Assembly: GCF_014197615.1 (NCBI RefSeq)
Contig: NZ_JACIFY010000013.1
Coordinates: 124,001 to 188,000, forward strand
DNA: 64,000 nucleotides
Direction of reading: 5' to 3'
DNA from: Rhizobium esperanzae
Lineage (GTDB): Bacteria > Pseudomonadota > Alphaproteobacteria > Rhizobiales > Rhizobiaceae
Below, one piece after another: positions 8,942-19,620 of the stretch. Below the pieces are notes generated by a model, which saw only the letters and a list, made by a program, of their open reading frames with translations, was not told the DNA's origin and ran no database searches. The first letter of the stretch is position 1. Every line of letters starts with the position of its first letter. Made by a program: the position numbers and the translations under genes.

Positions 8942-9659
8942 GATCATCTTCGATACGGAAACCACCGGTCTCGACAACCGCGCCGACCGCATTATCGAAA
9001 TCGGCGGCATCGAGCTGTTCAACCATTTCCCCACAGGCAACGTGATCCATATCTTCATCAATCCCGGAGATCAGAAGGTTCATCCCGATGCGCTCGCGGT
9101 GCACGGCATCACCGACGAGTTCCTGAAGGACAAGAAGCCTTTCGCGGAGGTCGCCGAAGAAATCCTTGCTTTCTTCGGCGATGCGAAGTGGATCGCCCAT
9201 AACGCCACCTTCGATATGGGCTTCATCAACGCCGAACTGGCGCGCATCGGTTTGCCGCCGATCCTGCCGGAGAGGGTGGTCGATACCCTGTCGATGGCGC
9301 GGCGCAAACATCCGATGGGGCCGAATTCGCTCGACGCGCTCTGCCGGCGCTACGGCATCGACAATTCGCACCGCACCAAACACGGCGCGCTGCTCGACTC
9401 CGAGCTGCTCGCCGAAGTCTATATCGAGATGATCGGCGGCAGGCAGTCGTCCTTCGGCCTGAGCACGGCAACGTCAGGCCAGAACGGTCGCGGCAATAGG
9501 GCGGAGGAGGACGATGTGGTGATCGCATCAGTGCTCGAGCGGCCCCGGCCGCTTGCCCCGCGCCTCAGCCAGTCGGAAGCGCAGGCGCATGAGGCGCTCG
9601 TCGCCAAGCTCGGAGAAAAAGGCATCTGGGCCAAATACGCCGATCCTGCCGCACAATAG
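8934..9659 (+). CDS. dnaQ: DNA polymerase III epsilon subunit (3'-5' proofreading exonuclease)
   Basis: DnaQ is the proofreading exonuclease of the replicative polymerase. The 241-residue product has Exo I DTETTG at residues 7-12, Exo II NATFDMGF, and Exo III with the invariant His and Asp in HRTKHGALLDSELL. The C-terminal tail after about residue 180 is low in complexity and would bind the alpha subunit. It ends the overlapped run that starts at maf, and a strong hairpin follows directly. Location beside oriC gives it high copy number in growing cells. Confidence 0.96.
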   Translation: MREIIFDTETTGLDNRADRIIEIGGIELFNHFPTGNVIHIFINPGDQKVHPDALAVHGITDEFLKDKKPFAEVAEEILAFFGDAKWIAHNATFDMGFINAELARIGLPPILPERVVDTLSMARRKHPMGPNSLDALCRRYGIDNSHRTKHGALLDSELLAEVYIEMIGGRQSSFGLSTATSGQNGRGNRAEEDDVVIASVLERPRPLAPRLSQSEAQAHEALVAKLGEKGIWAKYADPAAQ

Positions 9660-9662
9660 AAA

Positions 9663-9685
9663 ATGCCCGGGACCAGCCCGGGCAT
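9663..9685. terminator. Hairpin terminator between convergent dnaQ and secB
   Basis: Perfect 9-bp arms ATGCCCGGG and CCCGGGCAT flank a 5-nt loop, directly after the dnaQ stop and 28 bp beyond the secB stop. A good T-run is missing on either strand, so it may act as a 3'-end stabiliser or assist Rho. Confidence 0.65.
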
Positions 9686-9712
9686 CCGTATCTCGAAACC
9701 GAAAAAATCCGA

Positions 9713-10195
9713 TCAGTTCGGCACGGCCTCGACCTTGGCGCGGGCCTGTTCTTCGGCAACGCGCTGGGCGAACATCTGCGTGAAGTCGATCGGATCGATC
9801 ATCAGCGGCGGGAAGCCGCCGTTGCGGGTGACGTCGGCGATGATCTGACGGGCGAAGGGGAAGAGCATGCGCGGGCACTCGATAAAGAGAACCGGCAGCA
9901 TGTGTTCCTGCGGGAAGCCGGCAACGCGGAAGACACCGCCATAGACGAGCTCGGTATGAAAGACCGTTTTGTCGCCGTCCTTGGCTTCTGCGTTCAGCGA
10001 CAGCACGACATCGAAATCCGTATCCGAAAGCGGGTTGGCGTTGACATTCACATTGATGTTGATCGTCGGCGCCTTGTCGCGGGCCTGCAGCGAGCGGGGC
10101 GCACCCGGATTTTCGAAGGAGAGGTCCTTGGTATATTGCGCAAGGATCGAAAGGGTGGGGCTGGTCGCACCGTTGCTGTTGTTTTCGTCTGCCAT
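9713..10195 (-). CDS. secB: Protein-export chaperone SecB
   Basis: SecB is a tetrameric cytosolic chaperone that keeps preproteins unfolded and passes them to SecA. The 160-residue product shows the family core: LSILAQYTKDLSFENPGAP near the start, a beta-rich centre with INVNVNANPL, and FPFARQIIADVTRNGGFPPL near the C terminus. The start MADENNSNGA was chosen; the open frame continues 43 codons upstream without family similarity. It converges with dnaQ and lies 100 bp downstream of fxsA. Confidence 0.95.
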   Translation of the reverse strand: MADENNSNGATSPTLSILAQYTKDLSFENPGAPRSLQARDKAPTININVNVNANPLSDTDFDVVLSLNAEAKDGDKTVFHTELVYGGVFRVAGFPQEHMLPVLFIECPRMLFPFARQIIADVTRNGGFPPLMIDPIDFTQMFAQRVAEEQARAKVEAVPN

Positions 10196-10296
10196 TGGCT
10201 TTTCCTCGAGGGGCATGGGAATGGTGCCGCCATCTAACATTTCAGGGAGGGGCTTACAACCCTGGGCGCTTGGCGCGGTTGATCGGTCGAAGCGCC

Positions 10297-10812
10297 TCAA
10301 TCGCCGAGATGTTTGCCGGACCACGGCGAGTTGCGTTCCGGTTCCCTATGATAGTCCTCATCGTCGAGATCGACCACCTTCGAGTTTGGCTTGCGGTCGC
10401 GGAAATCGGATTGCGGGCCGGCGGAAAAGCCGCCCTTGGCATTGACGACGACGAAGCGTTTGGCGATCGCCTGCCAGACGAGATCGCGCACCGGCGGAAT
10501 GAGAATGAGGATCGCGATGATATCGGTGAGGAAGCCGGGAATGATCAGGAGCAGCGAGGCAATGACGTTCATCGCCGGCCGCAACAGGTCGCGGCCCGGC
10601 ATCACCCCGTTTCGTCCTTCGCTCGACATGCGGCGCAAAATACCGATGCCCTGCCGGCGCAGCAGAGCCAAGCCGAGAGCGAAGCCCAGCATGACGAGCG
10701 CCAGCGTCAGCCACAATCCGATGGCCCGGCCGACGACGACGAAACCGGCAATTTCGGCGAGTGGCAACAGCAGAATGAAAGCCGGCAGGATCGAAAAACG
10801 CATGGTCGTCAT
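10297..10812 (-). CDS. fxsA: FxsA family membrane protein
   Basis: FxsA is a small inner-membrane protein, first found because its overproduction relieves exclusion of phage T7 by the F plasmid; its normal function is unknown. The 171-residue product has two hydrophobic segments at the N terminus (about residues 6-50, including LLLPLAEIAGFVVVG) and a third around 80-105 (ASLLLIIPGFLTDIIAILIL), then a charged cytoplasmic tail. LIIPGFLTD is the family signature. An ATG three codons in is an alternative start. It diverges from the Tim44-like gene across 123 bp. Confidence 0.88.
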   Translation of the reverse strand: MTTMRFSILPAFILLLPLAEIAGFVVVGRAIGLWLTLALVMLGFALGLALLRRQGIGILRRMSSEGRNGVMPGRDLLRPAMNVIASLLLIIPGFLTDIIAILILIPPVRDLVWQAIAKRFVVVNAKGGFSAGPQSDFRDRKPNSKVVDLDDEDYHREPERNSPWSGKHLGD

Positions 10813-10935
10813 GTCCCGGGCTTGCCGGTCTCCTCTTGGACGCCGGCGAAGATGCCAGCCATCATTTGAATCATCTGTATAGGCAGACTATATGGGAGTA
10901 CAAATCAGAGATGTTAACGGCGGCTGCGATACGAT

Positions 10936-11640
10936 ATGAGTTCGAACGACTTCATCACTTTATTCTTCCTGGTGGCGGCTGTGCTGATTTTCTTTCAGCT
11001 GCGCTCCGTGCTCGGGCGCCGCACAGGAAATGAGAAGCCGCCGCGCGATCTCTATACGCCGCGGGATGCGGCTCCGGCCGAAGCCGCCGATGCCGGCAAG
11101 GTCGTGACGCTGCCGCGCCGCGATGCGACGACCGAGGATGAGGATCGTTTCGCCGCTATCGATGCCTTCGCCGCCCCCGGAACGCGGCTCAACGAATCGC
11201 TGCGCGCGCTGAACAAGGCTGATCCCGCCTTCAGCCCGAAGGAGTTTCTGAACGGCGCCCGCATGGCTTACGAGATGATCGTCATGGCCTATGCCGATGC
11301 CGACCGGAAAACGCTGAAGAACCTTCTGTCCCGCGAAGTCTATGACGGCTTCGATGCGGCGATCGGCGAGCGTGAAAGCCGGGGTGATAAGGTGAAATCC
11401 ACCTTTGTCGGTATCGACAAGGCCGAAATCACCCATGCGGAGACGAAGGGCAGCGAAGCGCAGATCACCGTTCGCATCATCAGCCAGCTGATCTCGGCCA
11501 CCTACGACAAAGCGGATGTGCTGATCGAAGGCGACGCTGAAAACGTGGCCGAGGTCAACGACCTCTGGACCTTCGCCCGCGACACCCGCTCGCGCGATCC
11601 GAACTGGAAACTCGTGGCGACCGAATCGGAACATGAGTGA
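10936..11640 (+). CDS. Tim44/TimA family membrane-anchored protein
   Basis: The Tim44-like C-terminal domain (about residues 75-230) is shared with mitochondrial Tim44; the bacterial versions are inner-membrane proteins, and Caulobacter TimA is the studied example. The 234-residue sequence has a single N-terminal transmembrane helix (about residues 5-23, LFFLVAAVLIFFQL), a basic and acidic linker, and then the domain beginning FSPKEFLNGARMAYEMIVMAYA and ending DTRSRDPNWKLVATE. It overlaps mltA by 8 bp. The conserved pairing with mltA points to an envelope role, but the substrate is unknown. Confidence 0.88.
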   Translation: MSSNDFITLFFLVAAVLIFFQLRSVLGRRTGNEKPPRDLYTPRDAAPAEAADAGKVVTLPRRDATTEDEDRFAAIDAFAAPGTRLNESLRALNKADPAFSPKEFLNGARMAYEMIVMAYADADRKTLKNLLSREVYDGFDAAIGERESRGDKVKSTFVGIDKAEITHAETKGSEAQITVRIISQLISATYDKADVLIEGDAENVAEVNDLWTFARDTRSRDPNWKLVATESEHE

Positions 11641-12772
11641 CCACGCGTCGGACTTCGTCCTGCAGGCTGTAAGTTTCGACGATCTGGAAGGCTGGAAGGA
11701 TGATGATCCCTCCGGCCTTTTTGAAGTCATGCGAAGCTGCCGGCGGCAGATCACCGATGTCAAACCCTACCGCACCGGATCACTTGGCCTGAGCGCCGAC
11801 GATCTGCTTCCGCTGCTGCTGGCCGCCGAAGATTTCACGCCGTCATGTCCCGCATCGGCGCGCGCCTTTTTCGAGACGCACTGTCGGCCCTTCCTGATCC
11901 GCCGCAAGGACGGCAATTCTGGCTTCGTCACCGCTTTCTACGAACCGGAGATCGAGGTGTCGGCGCAGCCGGACGAAATCTTCCGTTTCCCCTTCTACCG
12001 TCGCCCGGACGATCTGATCGATCTCGATGACGCCAATCGCCCCGCCGAGCTCGATAAGTCCTACGCTTTCGGCCGCCTGCATGACGGCCGCGTCAGTGCT
12101 TATCCGGATCGCCGTGCCGTCGATCGGGGTTTCCTCGAAGGCCTCGGTCTCGAAATTGCCTGGGCGAAATCGAAAGTCGATGTCTTCTTCGTGCATGTGC
12201 AGGGTGCGGCCCGGTTGCTTTACAATGATGGCCGTATCGGCCGCATCACCTATTCGGCAAAGGCCGGCCATGCCTTCTCGGCGGTGGGCAAGTTGCTGAT
12301 CGACCGAGGCGAGATCGATCGCGCCGACATCTCGATGCAGACGATCCGTGCTTGGCTCGCGCGTCATCCCGAGCGGGTGGACGAGGTGCTGTGGCATAAC
12401 CGCTCCTATATTTTCTTCCGGGAAACGCCCTCGCAGGCTATCGGCCTGCGAACCGCCGATCTTCAGACCGGTCCGATCGCGGCTGCCAAGGTGCCGCTTC
12501 TCGCCGGCCGTTCGCTTGCGGTCGACCGGATGATCCATACGTTCGGCTTTCCCTTTTTCATCCGCGCCGAAAGCCTCACCCATCTCGATCATGGCCGGCC
12601 GTTCCGCCGGCTGATGCTGGCGCTCGATACCGGCTCGGCCATCGTCGGGCCGGCGCGCGGCGATATCTTCACCGGCTCGGGGGATATGGCCGGAGAAAGT
12701 GCCGGCACCGTCCGCAACGATGCCGATTTCGCCATTCTCATTCCCAAGGCCGCTGCCGGAAGATTCGACTGA
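11633..12772 (+). CDS. mltA: MltA-type lytic murein transglycosylase
   Basis: MltA cleaves the MurNAc-GlcNAc bond of peptidoglycan to give 1,6-anhydro ends. In the 379-residue protein the MltA domain occupies about residues 95-270 (GFVTAFYEPEIEVS, FVHVQGAARLLY). The C-terminal 3D domain is named for three Asp; here they lie in LALDTGSAIVGPARGDIFTGSG. No signal peptide or lipobox is visible at the N terminus, unlike E. coli MltA, so the export route is unclear; an upstream start inside the Tim44 gene would not help. It sits between the Tim44-like gene and an Smr-domain gene with overlapping ends. Confidence 0.9.
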   Translation: MSDHASDFVLQAVSFDDLEGWKDDDPSGLFEVMRSCRRQITDVKPYRTGSLGLSADDLLPLLLAAEDFTPSCPASARAFFETHCRPFLIRRKDGNSGFVTAFYEPEIEVSAQPDEIFRFPFYRRPDDLIDLDDANRPAELDKSYAFGRLHDGRVSAYPDRRAVDRGFLEGLGLEIAWAKSKVDVFFVHVQGAARLLYNDGRIGRITYSAKAGHAFSAVGKLLIDRGEIDRADISMQTIRAWLARHPERVDEVLWHNRSYIFFRETPSQAIGLRTADLQTGPIAAAKVPLLAGRSLAVDRMIHTFGFPFFIRAESLTHLDHGRPFRRLMLALDTGSAIVGPARGDIFTGSGDMAGESAGTVRNDADFAILIPKAAAGRFD

Positions 12773-13335
12773 TGGCCAGGGATCGCAAACTCAGTGCGGA
12801 TGAGAGGATCCTCTGGGGCAAGGTTGCCCGCAGCACGCGGCCGATGCCCGGCAAGGCGGGAGAACTGAGCGAACTCGACGCTTTTCTCGCCGAAGCGGCG
12901 GCCGAGCAGGAGAGAGCCGAAAAGCTGGCACCGCCATCACCTGTGCCGCTGCCGCCGGCAGCCCCCGCGATTGCAAAACCATCCGCCGGGGTGCACCATC
13001 CGCTGGAAAAGCCGGTCAAGCGTAAGATCGCCAAAGGCCGGCTGGCGCTGGAAGCGCGGATCGACCTGCACGGGCTGGTGCAGAGCGAGGCGCATGCCAT
13101 CCTTCTCGATTTCCTGATCCGCGCCCATGAGCGCGGCATGCGCCATGTCTTGGTCATCACGGGTAAGGGCAGCTCGATGGGCAGCGACGGCGCGCTGAAG
13201 CGGGCCGTGCCCCTCTGGTTCTCGAAGCCGGAATTCCGCTACCTGATCTCGTCTTATGAATCGGCCGCCCAGCATCATGGCGGCGAAGGCGCTCTCTACA
13301 TCCGCCTGTCGCGACGGCCAGGGGACAGACCATGA
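12772..13335 (+). CDS. Smr domain protein (Smr/MutS2 C-terminal type)
   Basis: Smr domains nick or bind branched or structured DNA and, in newer work on other family members, cleave mRNA. The 187-residue product has a variable N-terminal part (to about 95) and an Smr domain containing the DLHG motif (IDLHGLVQSEAH) and HVLVITGKG, the two family marks. The first base overlaps the mltA stop (TGATG), and its end overlaps the XRE gene by 4 bp. Its target here is not known. Confidence 0.88.
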   Translation: MARDRKLSADERILWGKVARSTRPMPGKAGELSELDAFLAEAAAEQERAEKLAPPSPVPLPPAAPAIAKPSAGVHHPLEKPVKRKIAKGRLALEARIDLHGLVQSEAHAILLDFLIRAHERGMRHVLVITGKGSSMGSDGALKRAVPLWFSKPEFRYLISSYESAAQHHGGEGALYIRLSRRPGDRP

Positions 13336-13709
13336 CTCCCTTCGGAGAGGCGGTTCGCAGGCTGAGAGCGCGCAAAGGTGTGTCGCAGAAGGAGATGGCG
13401 GAAGCGCTGAACGTCTCTCCCGCCTATCTCTCGGCGCTCGAACATGGCAAGCGCGGCCTGCCGACATTCGATCTGCTGCAGCGTATCGCCGGCTATTTCA
13501 ACATCATCTGGGACGAGGCCGAGGAACTGTTTCTGCTTGCCCGTTCTTCCGACCCGCGCGTCGTCATCGACACGTCAGGCCTGCCGCCGGAATATACCGA
13601 ATTTGCCAATCGGCTGGCGCGACAGATTCGCAACCTTGACAGCGCCGAGATCGGCCGGTTATCCGCTCTTCTCGAAAATGACGGCAAAGGCGACGGAAAA
13701 GCGTCATAA
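13332..13709 (+). CDS. XRE family helix-turn-helix transcriptional regulator
   Basis: This is a 125-residue Cro/C1-type DNA-binding protein. The HTH covers about residues 8-62 (GVSQKEMAEALNVSPAYLSALEHGKRG). The remainder is a short helical tail with no recognised ligand or protease domain. It is the last gene of the Tim44-mltA-Smr run and lies just before gyrB, separated from it by a 7-bp-stem inverted repeat. Its targets are unknown; autoregulation of this run or control of gyrB would be speculation. Confidence 0.85.
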   Translation: MTPFGEAVRRLRARKGVSQKEMAEALNVSPAYLSALEHGKRGLPTFDLLQRIAGYFNIIWDEAEELFLLARSSDPRVVIDTSGLPPEYTEFANRLARQIRNLDSAEIGRLSALLENDGKGDGKAS

Positions 13710-13737
13710 TCCCCTGTTTTATGCCTTGTTCAGGGGA
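13710..13737 (+). other. Inverted repeat between the XRE gene and gyrB
   Basis: Arms TCCCCTG and CAGGGGA, 14-nt spacer. It starts right after the XRE stop codon. There is no T-run, so it is more likely an operator or weak hairpin than an intrinsic terminator. Confidence 0.4.
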
Positions 13738-13844
13738 CTTGCCATTGGGAACCGGGTTCAAAAAACCTATATACGAGAGTGAAGAAAGCCGGTGATTCGC
13801 AAGGCGCGCCGCAGCTTTACGGCAACAGGGAAAATCTCGACAGA

Positions 13845-16280
<2,436 letters not shown>

Positions 16281-16296
16281 TTGATGTTTCGAAACG

Positions 16297-16329
16297 AAAA
16301 CCCCGCCATCTACGGATGGCGGGGTTTTT
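16297..16329. terminator. Bidirectional intrinsic terminator after gyrB
   Basis: Stem CCCCGCCATC / GATGGCGGGG with loop TACG is flanked by AAAA on the left and TTTTT on the right. It therefore serves gyrB on plus and the nitroreductase gene on minus. Confidence 0.92.
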
Positions 16330-16360
16330 GTTTGCGCGATCGGCCCGATTTCGGCTTCGC

Positions 16361-16960
16361 TCAGTCGGCAATAAAACGGCCGTTGAAGGCAACCTCGGAG
16401 AGCGGTTTGCGCTGGCTGGGGAATTCGCGCGCCTGATTGCGTTCGGAAAGGACGCTCTTGTCGGCGATCCGGCCGACAGCAACACCGGCTTCGACCCGAT
16501 AACCCTCGGGAATGGCGAAAGCCTGCCGGATCTCGTCATGCTTGATGCCGCCCATGCCATGGGCGTAAAAACCGGAGAGACGCGCCTGGAGCGCCAGGTA
16601 TCCCCAGGCCGTGCCGGCATCGAAGGAATGGGTGTAGCTCGGCTTTGTCTCTGCTGAGCCGGCGGTCCCGGTGAAGGCGCGCGAGACGACGAAAATCAGC
16701 GCCGATGCGTTCGCCGCCCATTCCTGGTTGGCATCGACGAGCAATCCGACGAATGTCTGCCACTGCTCCGACCCTTTCAGGGCATAGATGAAGCGCCAGG
16801 GCTGTTGATTGGACGAGGACGGCGCCCAATGGGCTGCGTCGAGCAGGCTGAGCAGCTGTGCTTCCTCGATGATTTCGCCGGTGAAGGCGCGGGGTGACCA
16901 ACGGTCGAGAAACATCGGATCGATCGGATATTGGGATTCGCGGTTATTGCTCTTCGTCAT
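16361..16960 (-). CDS. Nitroreductase family FMN-dependent oxidoreductase
   Basis: This is a dimeric flavoprotein of the NfsB/FRP-type fold that uses NAD(P)H to reduce nitro compounds or quinones. In the 199-residue protein the FMN-binding signature is RWSPRAF near residue 20, with AAHWAPSSSNQQPWRFIYA at about 40-60. The GMGGI region near 140 is followed by AGVAVGRIADKS. The frame extends 29 codons upstream without similarity, so the ATG start was taken. It is followed by the gyrB terminator and preceded by a DUF2218 gene on the same strand 46 bp away. The natural substrate is unknown. Confidence 0.88.
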   Translation of the reverse strand: MTKSNNRESQYPIDPMFLDRWSPRAFTGEIIEEAQLLSLLDAAHWAPSSSNQQPWRFIYALKGSEQWQTFVGLLVDANQEWAANASALIFVVSRAFTGTAGSAETKPSYTHSFDAGTAWGYLALQARLSGFYAHGMGGIKHDEIRQAFAIPEGYRVEAGVAVGRIADKSVLSERNQAREFPSQRKPLSEVAFNGRFIAD

Positions 16961-17006
16961 GCTTATTCCCGGGGGTTGGAGGCAGAAATTCGGATCGAGG
17001 TTCGGT

Positions 17007-17303
17007 TCAGTCCGTCCAGACGATGTCGAGCTCCTCGCGAAAGGCAAAACGCTTCAGGTGATCGTCGATGACACCCTGCATCCTGGCCTGCTGCGCGGCA
17101 TCGGCGACGGAAAGCGCCATGGTCAGCGCCGTATCGTCGGCGGTAAACGTCACCTCGGTGGTCTCGTTGAACGGCACCCGGCCCTTATGCGGGTCGAAAT
17201 CGACGCTGAATTTATGGCTCCAGTGTTTGCAGAGCTGCTGCAGGTAGCGGCTTGCATGTTCGGTGCGCACGACGGCTTTGGAAAGGTGCATGTCAAACTC
17301 CAT
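17007..17303 (-). CDS. DUF2218 domain protein
   Basis: This 98-residue soluble protein is of the DUF2218 family, recognised by HASRYLQQLCKHWSHKFSVD and the following GRVPF. Function is unknown; family members often neighbour siderophore or redox genes. A second ATG four codons in is possible. It could be co-transcribed with the nitroreductase gene downstream, and it diverges from the glutathionyl-hydroquinone reductase gene. Confidence 0.85.
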   Translation of the reverse strand: MEFDMHLSKAVVRTEHASRYLQQLCKHWSHKFSVDFDPHKGRVPFNETTEVTFTADDTALTMALSVADAAQQARMQGVIDDHLKRFAFREELDIVWTD

Positions 17304-17482
17304 TTCATCTTGGATTGGAGCCCTGATCTTGGACTAAACCAAGTCTTATTTCCTGCTTCGCAGCCTTGGCAAGCGCAGCGTCGTCGCAATCGGGGTGTAC
17401 AGACTGTCTTCATAAAAGCGGCCTCACGCCGGCGTCGAAGCAGGATAATAAACGCTTCAGTCAATCGATCGGAGAGTTGCGC

Positions 17483-18436
17483 ATGCTGGTGAATGGAAAA
17501 TGGACGGAAGACTGGCAGCCCGTTCAGGCAAAGGATGAGAAGGGCGGCTTCATCAGGCAGACTTCGAGTTTCCGCAACTGGGTCACCCCGGATGGCGCCG
17601 CCGGGCCGACGGGCGAAGCCGACTTCGAAGCCAGCGCCGGCCGGTACCATCTCTATGTCGCCTATATCTGCCCCTGGGCCTCACGCACCCTGATCGGCCG
17701 CAAGCTCAAGGGGCTCGACGACGCCATTTCCGTCTCCGTCGTCGAACCGCGGCTCAGCAGACAGGGTTGGCGTTTCGGCGATTATCCCGGCGCGACCGAG
17801 GATCACGTCAACGGCACGACCTATCTGCATGAAATCTATACGAAGGCGTCCGCCGATTTCACCGGCCGGGCCACCGTGCCGGTTCTCTGGGACAAGCAGA
17901 GAAACACCATCGTCAACAATGAATCCGCCGATATCCTACGCATGCTGAACAGCGGCTTCGGCGAGCTGGCAAAAAATCCGATCGATCTTTACCCGGCGGA
18001 AAGACGCGGCGAGATCGATGCTTTCAACGACCGCATCTATCCCACGCTCAACAATGGCGTCTACCGCGCCGGTTTTGCCACCACCCAGCTTGCCTACGAA
18101 GAAGCCTTTGCCGATGTCTTTGCCTGCCTCGACTGGGTCGAGCCGCAGTTTTCCGATCGGTCCTTTCTCTTCGCCGATCACCCGACGGAAAGCGATATCC
18201 GGCTCTTCGTCACCCTCGTGCGCTTCGACGTCGCCTATCACGGCATTTTCAAATGCAATCTGCGCCGGCTTTCCGACTATGCCAACCTACGCGCCTTTTG
18301 CCGCCGCATGCTGGATTGGCCCGGTATTGCGGAAACGGTCAACCTCGATCACATCAAGCGCGGCTACTACTCGATCGAAAGCCTCAACCCGACAAAGATC
18401 GTTCCCGTCGGGCCTGATCTTGCGGAAATTTTTTAG
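17483..18436 (+). CDS. Glutathionyl-hydroquinone reductase (Xi-class glutathione transferase, YqjG/ECM4 type)
   Basis: These enzymes remove glutathione from glutathionyl-hydroquinones using a catalytic Cys. In the 317-residue product the N-terminal thioredoxin-like domain carries YICPWASR with Cys63, the CPWA signature of the class. RATVPVLWD and NNESADILRML follow as the glutathione site, and then an all-helical C-terminal domain ending KRGYYSI. The ATG has GGAGAG 6-7 nt upstream; the open frame extends 39 codons further without similarity. With the adjacent nitroreductase it suggests quinone or xenobiotic handling (inference). Confidence 0.92.
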   Translation: MLVNGKWTEDWQPVQAKDEKGGFIRQTSSFRNWVTPDGAAGPTGEADFEASAGRYHLYVAYICPWASRTLIGRKLKGLDDAISVSVVEPRLSRQGWRFGDYPGATEDHVNGTTYLHEIYTKASADFTGRATVPVLWDKQRNTIVNNESADILRMLNSGFGELAKNPIDLYPAERRGEIDAFNDRIYPTLNNGVYRAGFATTQLAYEEAFADVFACLDWVEPQFSDRSFLFADHPTESDIRLFVTLVRFDVAYHGIFKCNLRRLSDYANLRAFCRRMLDWPGIAETVNLDHIKRGYYSIESLNPTKIVPVGPDLAEIF

Positions 18437-18584
18437 AGCGTGATGCCGCAATTCATGCGGTTTGAGCCGAAATCCATTCGAATCCAGGAAAAGTCGTACC
18501 GCTTGGCGGCAAAGCCGTAATGACACCGGTGAATAATTCGTTCATAGGTGGCTGCAAATCCGTTTTCGATGAGGAGGAAATTCC
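18437..18584. repeat. Intergenic stretch with possible rhizobial repeat sequence
   Basis: 148 bp without an open frame. The first part, beginning right after the stop (AGAGCGTGATGCCGC), resembles the start of intergenic repeats I recall from Rhizobium genomes. No second copy is in this window, so this rests on memory. The ribosome site GAGGAGG for the next gene lies at its right end. Confidence 0.3.
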
Positions 18585-19427
18585 ATGAAGCTGATGCGTG
18601 TTGGCGAAGCAGGCAATGAAAAACCCGCGCTTCTCGATGCCGATGGCAAGATCCGTGATCTCTCCGGTCACGTCGCCGATATCGGCGGTGAGGCGATCTC
18701 ACCGGCCGGCCTTGCAAAGATCGCGGCAATCGATCCGAAGAACCTTCCGGAGCTTGCCCCTGGCCGTATCGGCGCCTGTGTCGCCGGCACCGGCAAATTC
18801 ATCTGCATCGGCCTCAATTTTTCCGACCATGCCGCTGAAACCGGCGCCACGGTGCCGCCCGAGCCGGTGATCTTCATGAAGGCGACCTCGGCCATCGTTG
18901 GTCCGAACGACAACGTCCGGATCCCGCGCGGTTCGGAAAAGACCGATTGGGAGGTCGAACTCGGCGTCGTCATCGGCAAGACTGCGAAATATGTCAGCGA
19001 AGCCGACGCGCTCGACTATGTCGCCGGCTATTGCGTGTCGCATGATGTTTCCGAGCGCGCCTTCCAGACGGAACGCGCCGGTCAGTGGACCAAGGGCAAG
19101 TCCTGCGACACCTTCGGGCCGATCGGTCCCTGGCTGGTCACCAAGGACGAGATCGCCGATCCGCAAAACCTCGGCATGTGGCTGAAGGTCAACGGCCAGA
19201 CGATGCAGAACGGTTCGTCCAAGACCATGGTCTATGGCGTCGCTCACATCGTGTCCTATCTCAGCCAGTTCATGTCGCTGCATCCGGGCGACGTGATCTC
19301 CACCGGGACGCCTCCGGGCGTCGGGATGGGCATGAAACCGCCACATTATCTCAAGGCCGGCGACGTGGTCGAACTCGGTATCGAGGGTCTCGGCACGCAG
19401 AAGCAGACCTTCGTAGCGGATCATTAA
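18585..19427 (+). CDS. Fumarylacetoacetate hydrolase (FAH) family protein
   Basis: FAH-fold enzymes hydrolyse or decarboxylate beta-keto or 2-keto acids with a bound divalent metal. The 280-residue product has FICIGLNFSDHAAE near residue 75. Metal ligands are expected in DWEVELGVVIG (the E-x-E pair at about 125-127) and the later DVSERAFQ. The substrate loop includes GKSCDTFGPIGPW, and the tail STGTPPGVGMGMKPP is conserved. These details match the 2,4-diketo-3-deoxy-L-rhamnonate hydrolase and ureidoglycolate-lyase-like subgroup better than true FAH of tyrosine breakdown, but the substrate cannot be fixed by eye. It stands alone between an intergenic repeat and a strong terminator. Confidence 0.88.
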   Translation: MKLMRVGEAGNEKPALLDADGKIRDLSGHVADIGGEAISPAGLAKIAAIDPKNLPELAPGRIGACVAGTGKFICIGLNFSDHAAETGATVPPEPVIFMKATSAIVGPNDNVRIPRGSEKTDWEVELGVVIGKTAKYVSEADALDYVAGYCVSHDVSERAFQTERAGQWTKGKSCDTFGPIGPWLVTKDEIADPQNLGMWLKVNGQTMQNGSSKTMVYGVAHIVSYLSQFMSLHPGDVISTGTPPGVGMGMKPPHYLKAGDVVELGIEGLGTQKQTFVADH

Positions 19428-19470
19428 CGACGCTTTCCGCTGAGAAACTTAAGTTTTCCAGTCGATACTG

Positions 19471-19502
19471 ATGCCGGAGAGTCACTTCTCCGGCATTTCT
19501 TG
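19471..19502 (+). terminator. Intrinsic terminator after the FAH-family gene
   Basis: Arms ATGCCGGAGA and TCTCCGGCAT (10 bp) with loop GTCACT are followed by TTTCTT. Confidence 0.88.
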
Positions 19503-19620
19503 TGCGGGTCTGGTTCGTCCATGTTGCTGTGCAACAAAAAACTGTTAGTCTGAGTAACGTGCCCGCGTAACGGAAAGATTCGATGTCTTACAATCGGCGT
19601 CATCTTTTCGATAGAGAAAG

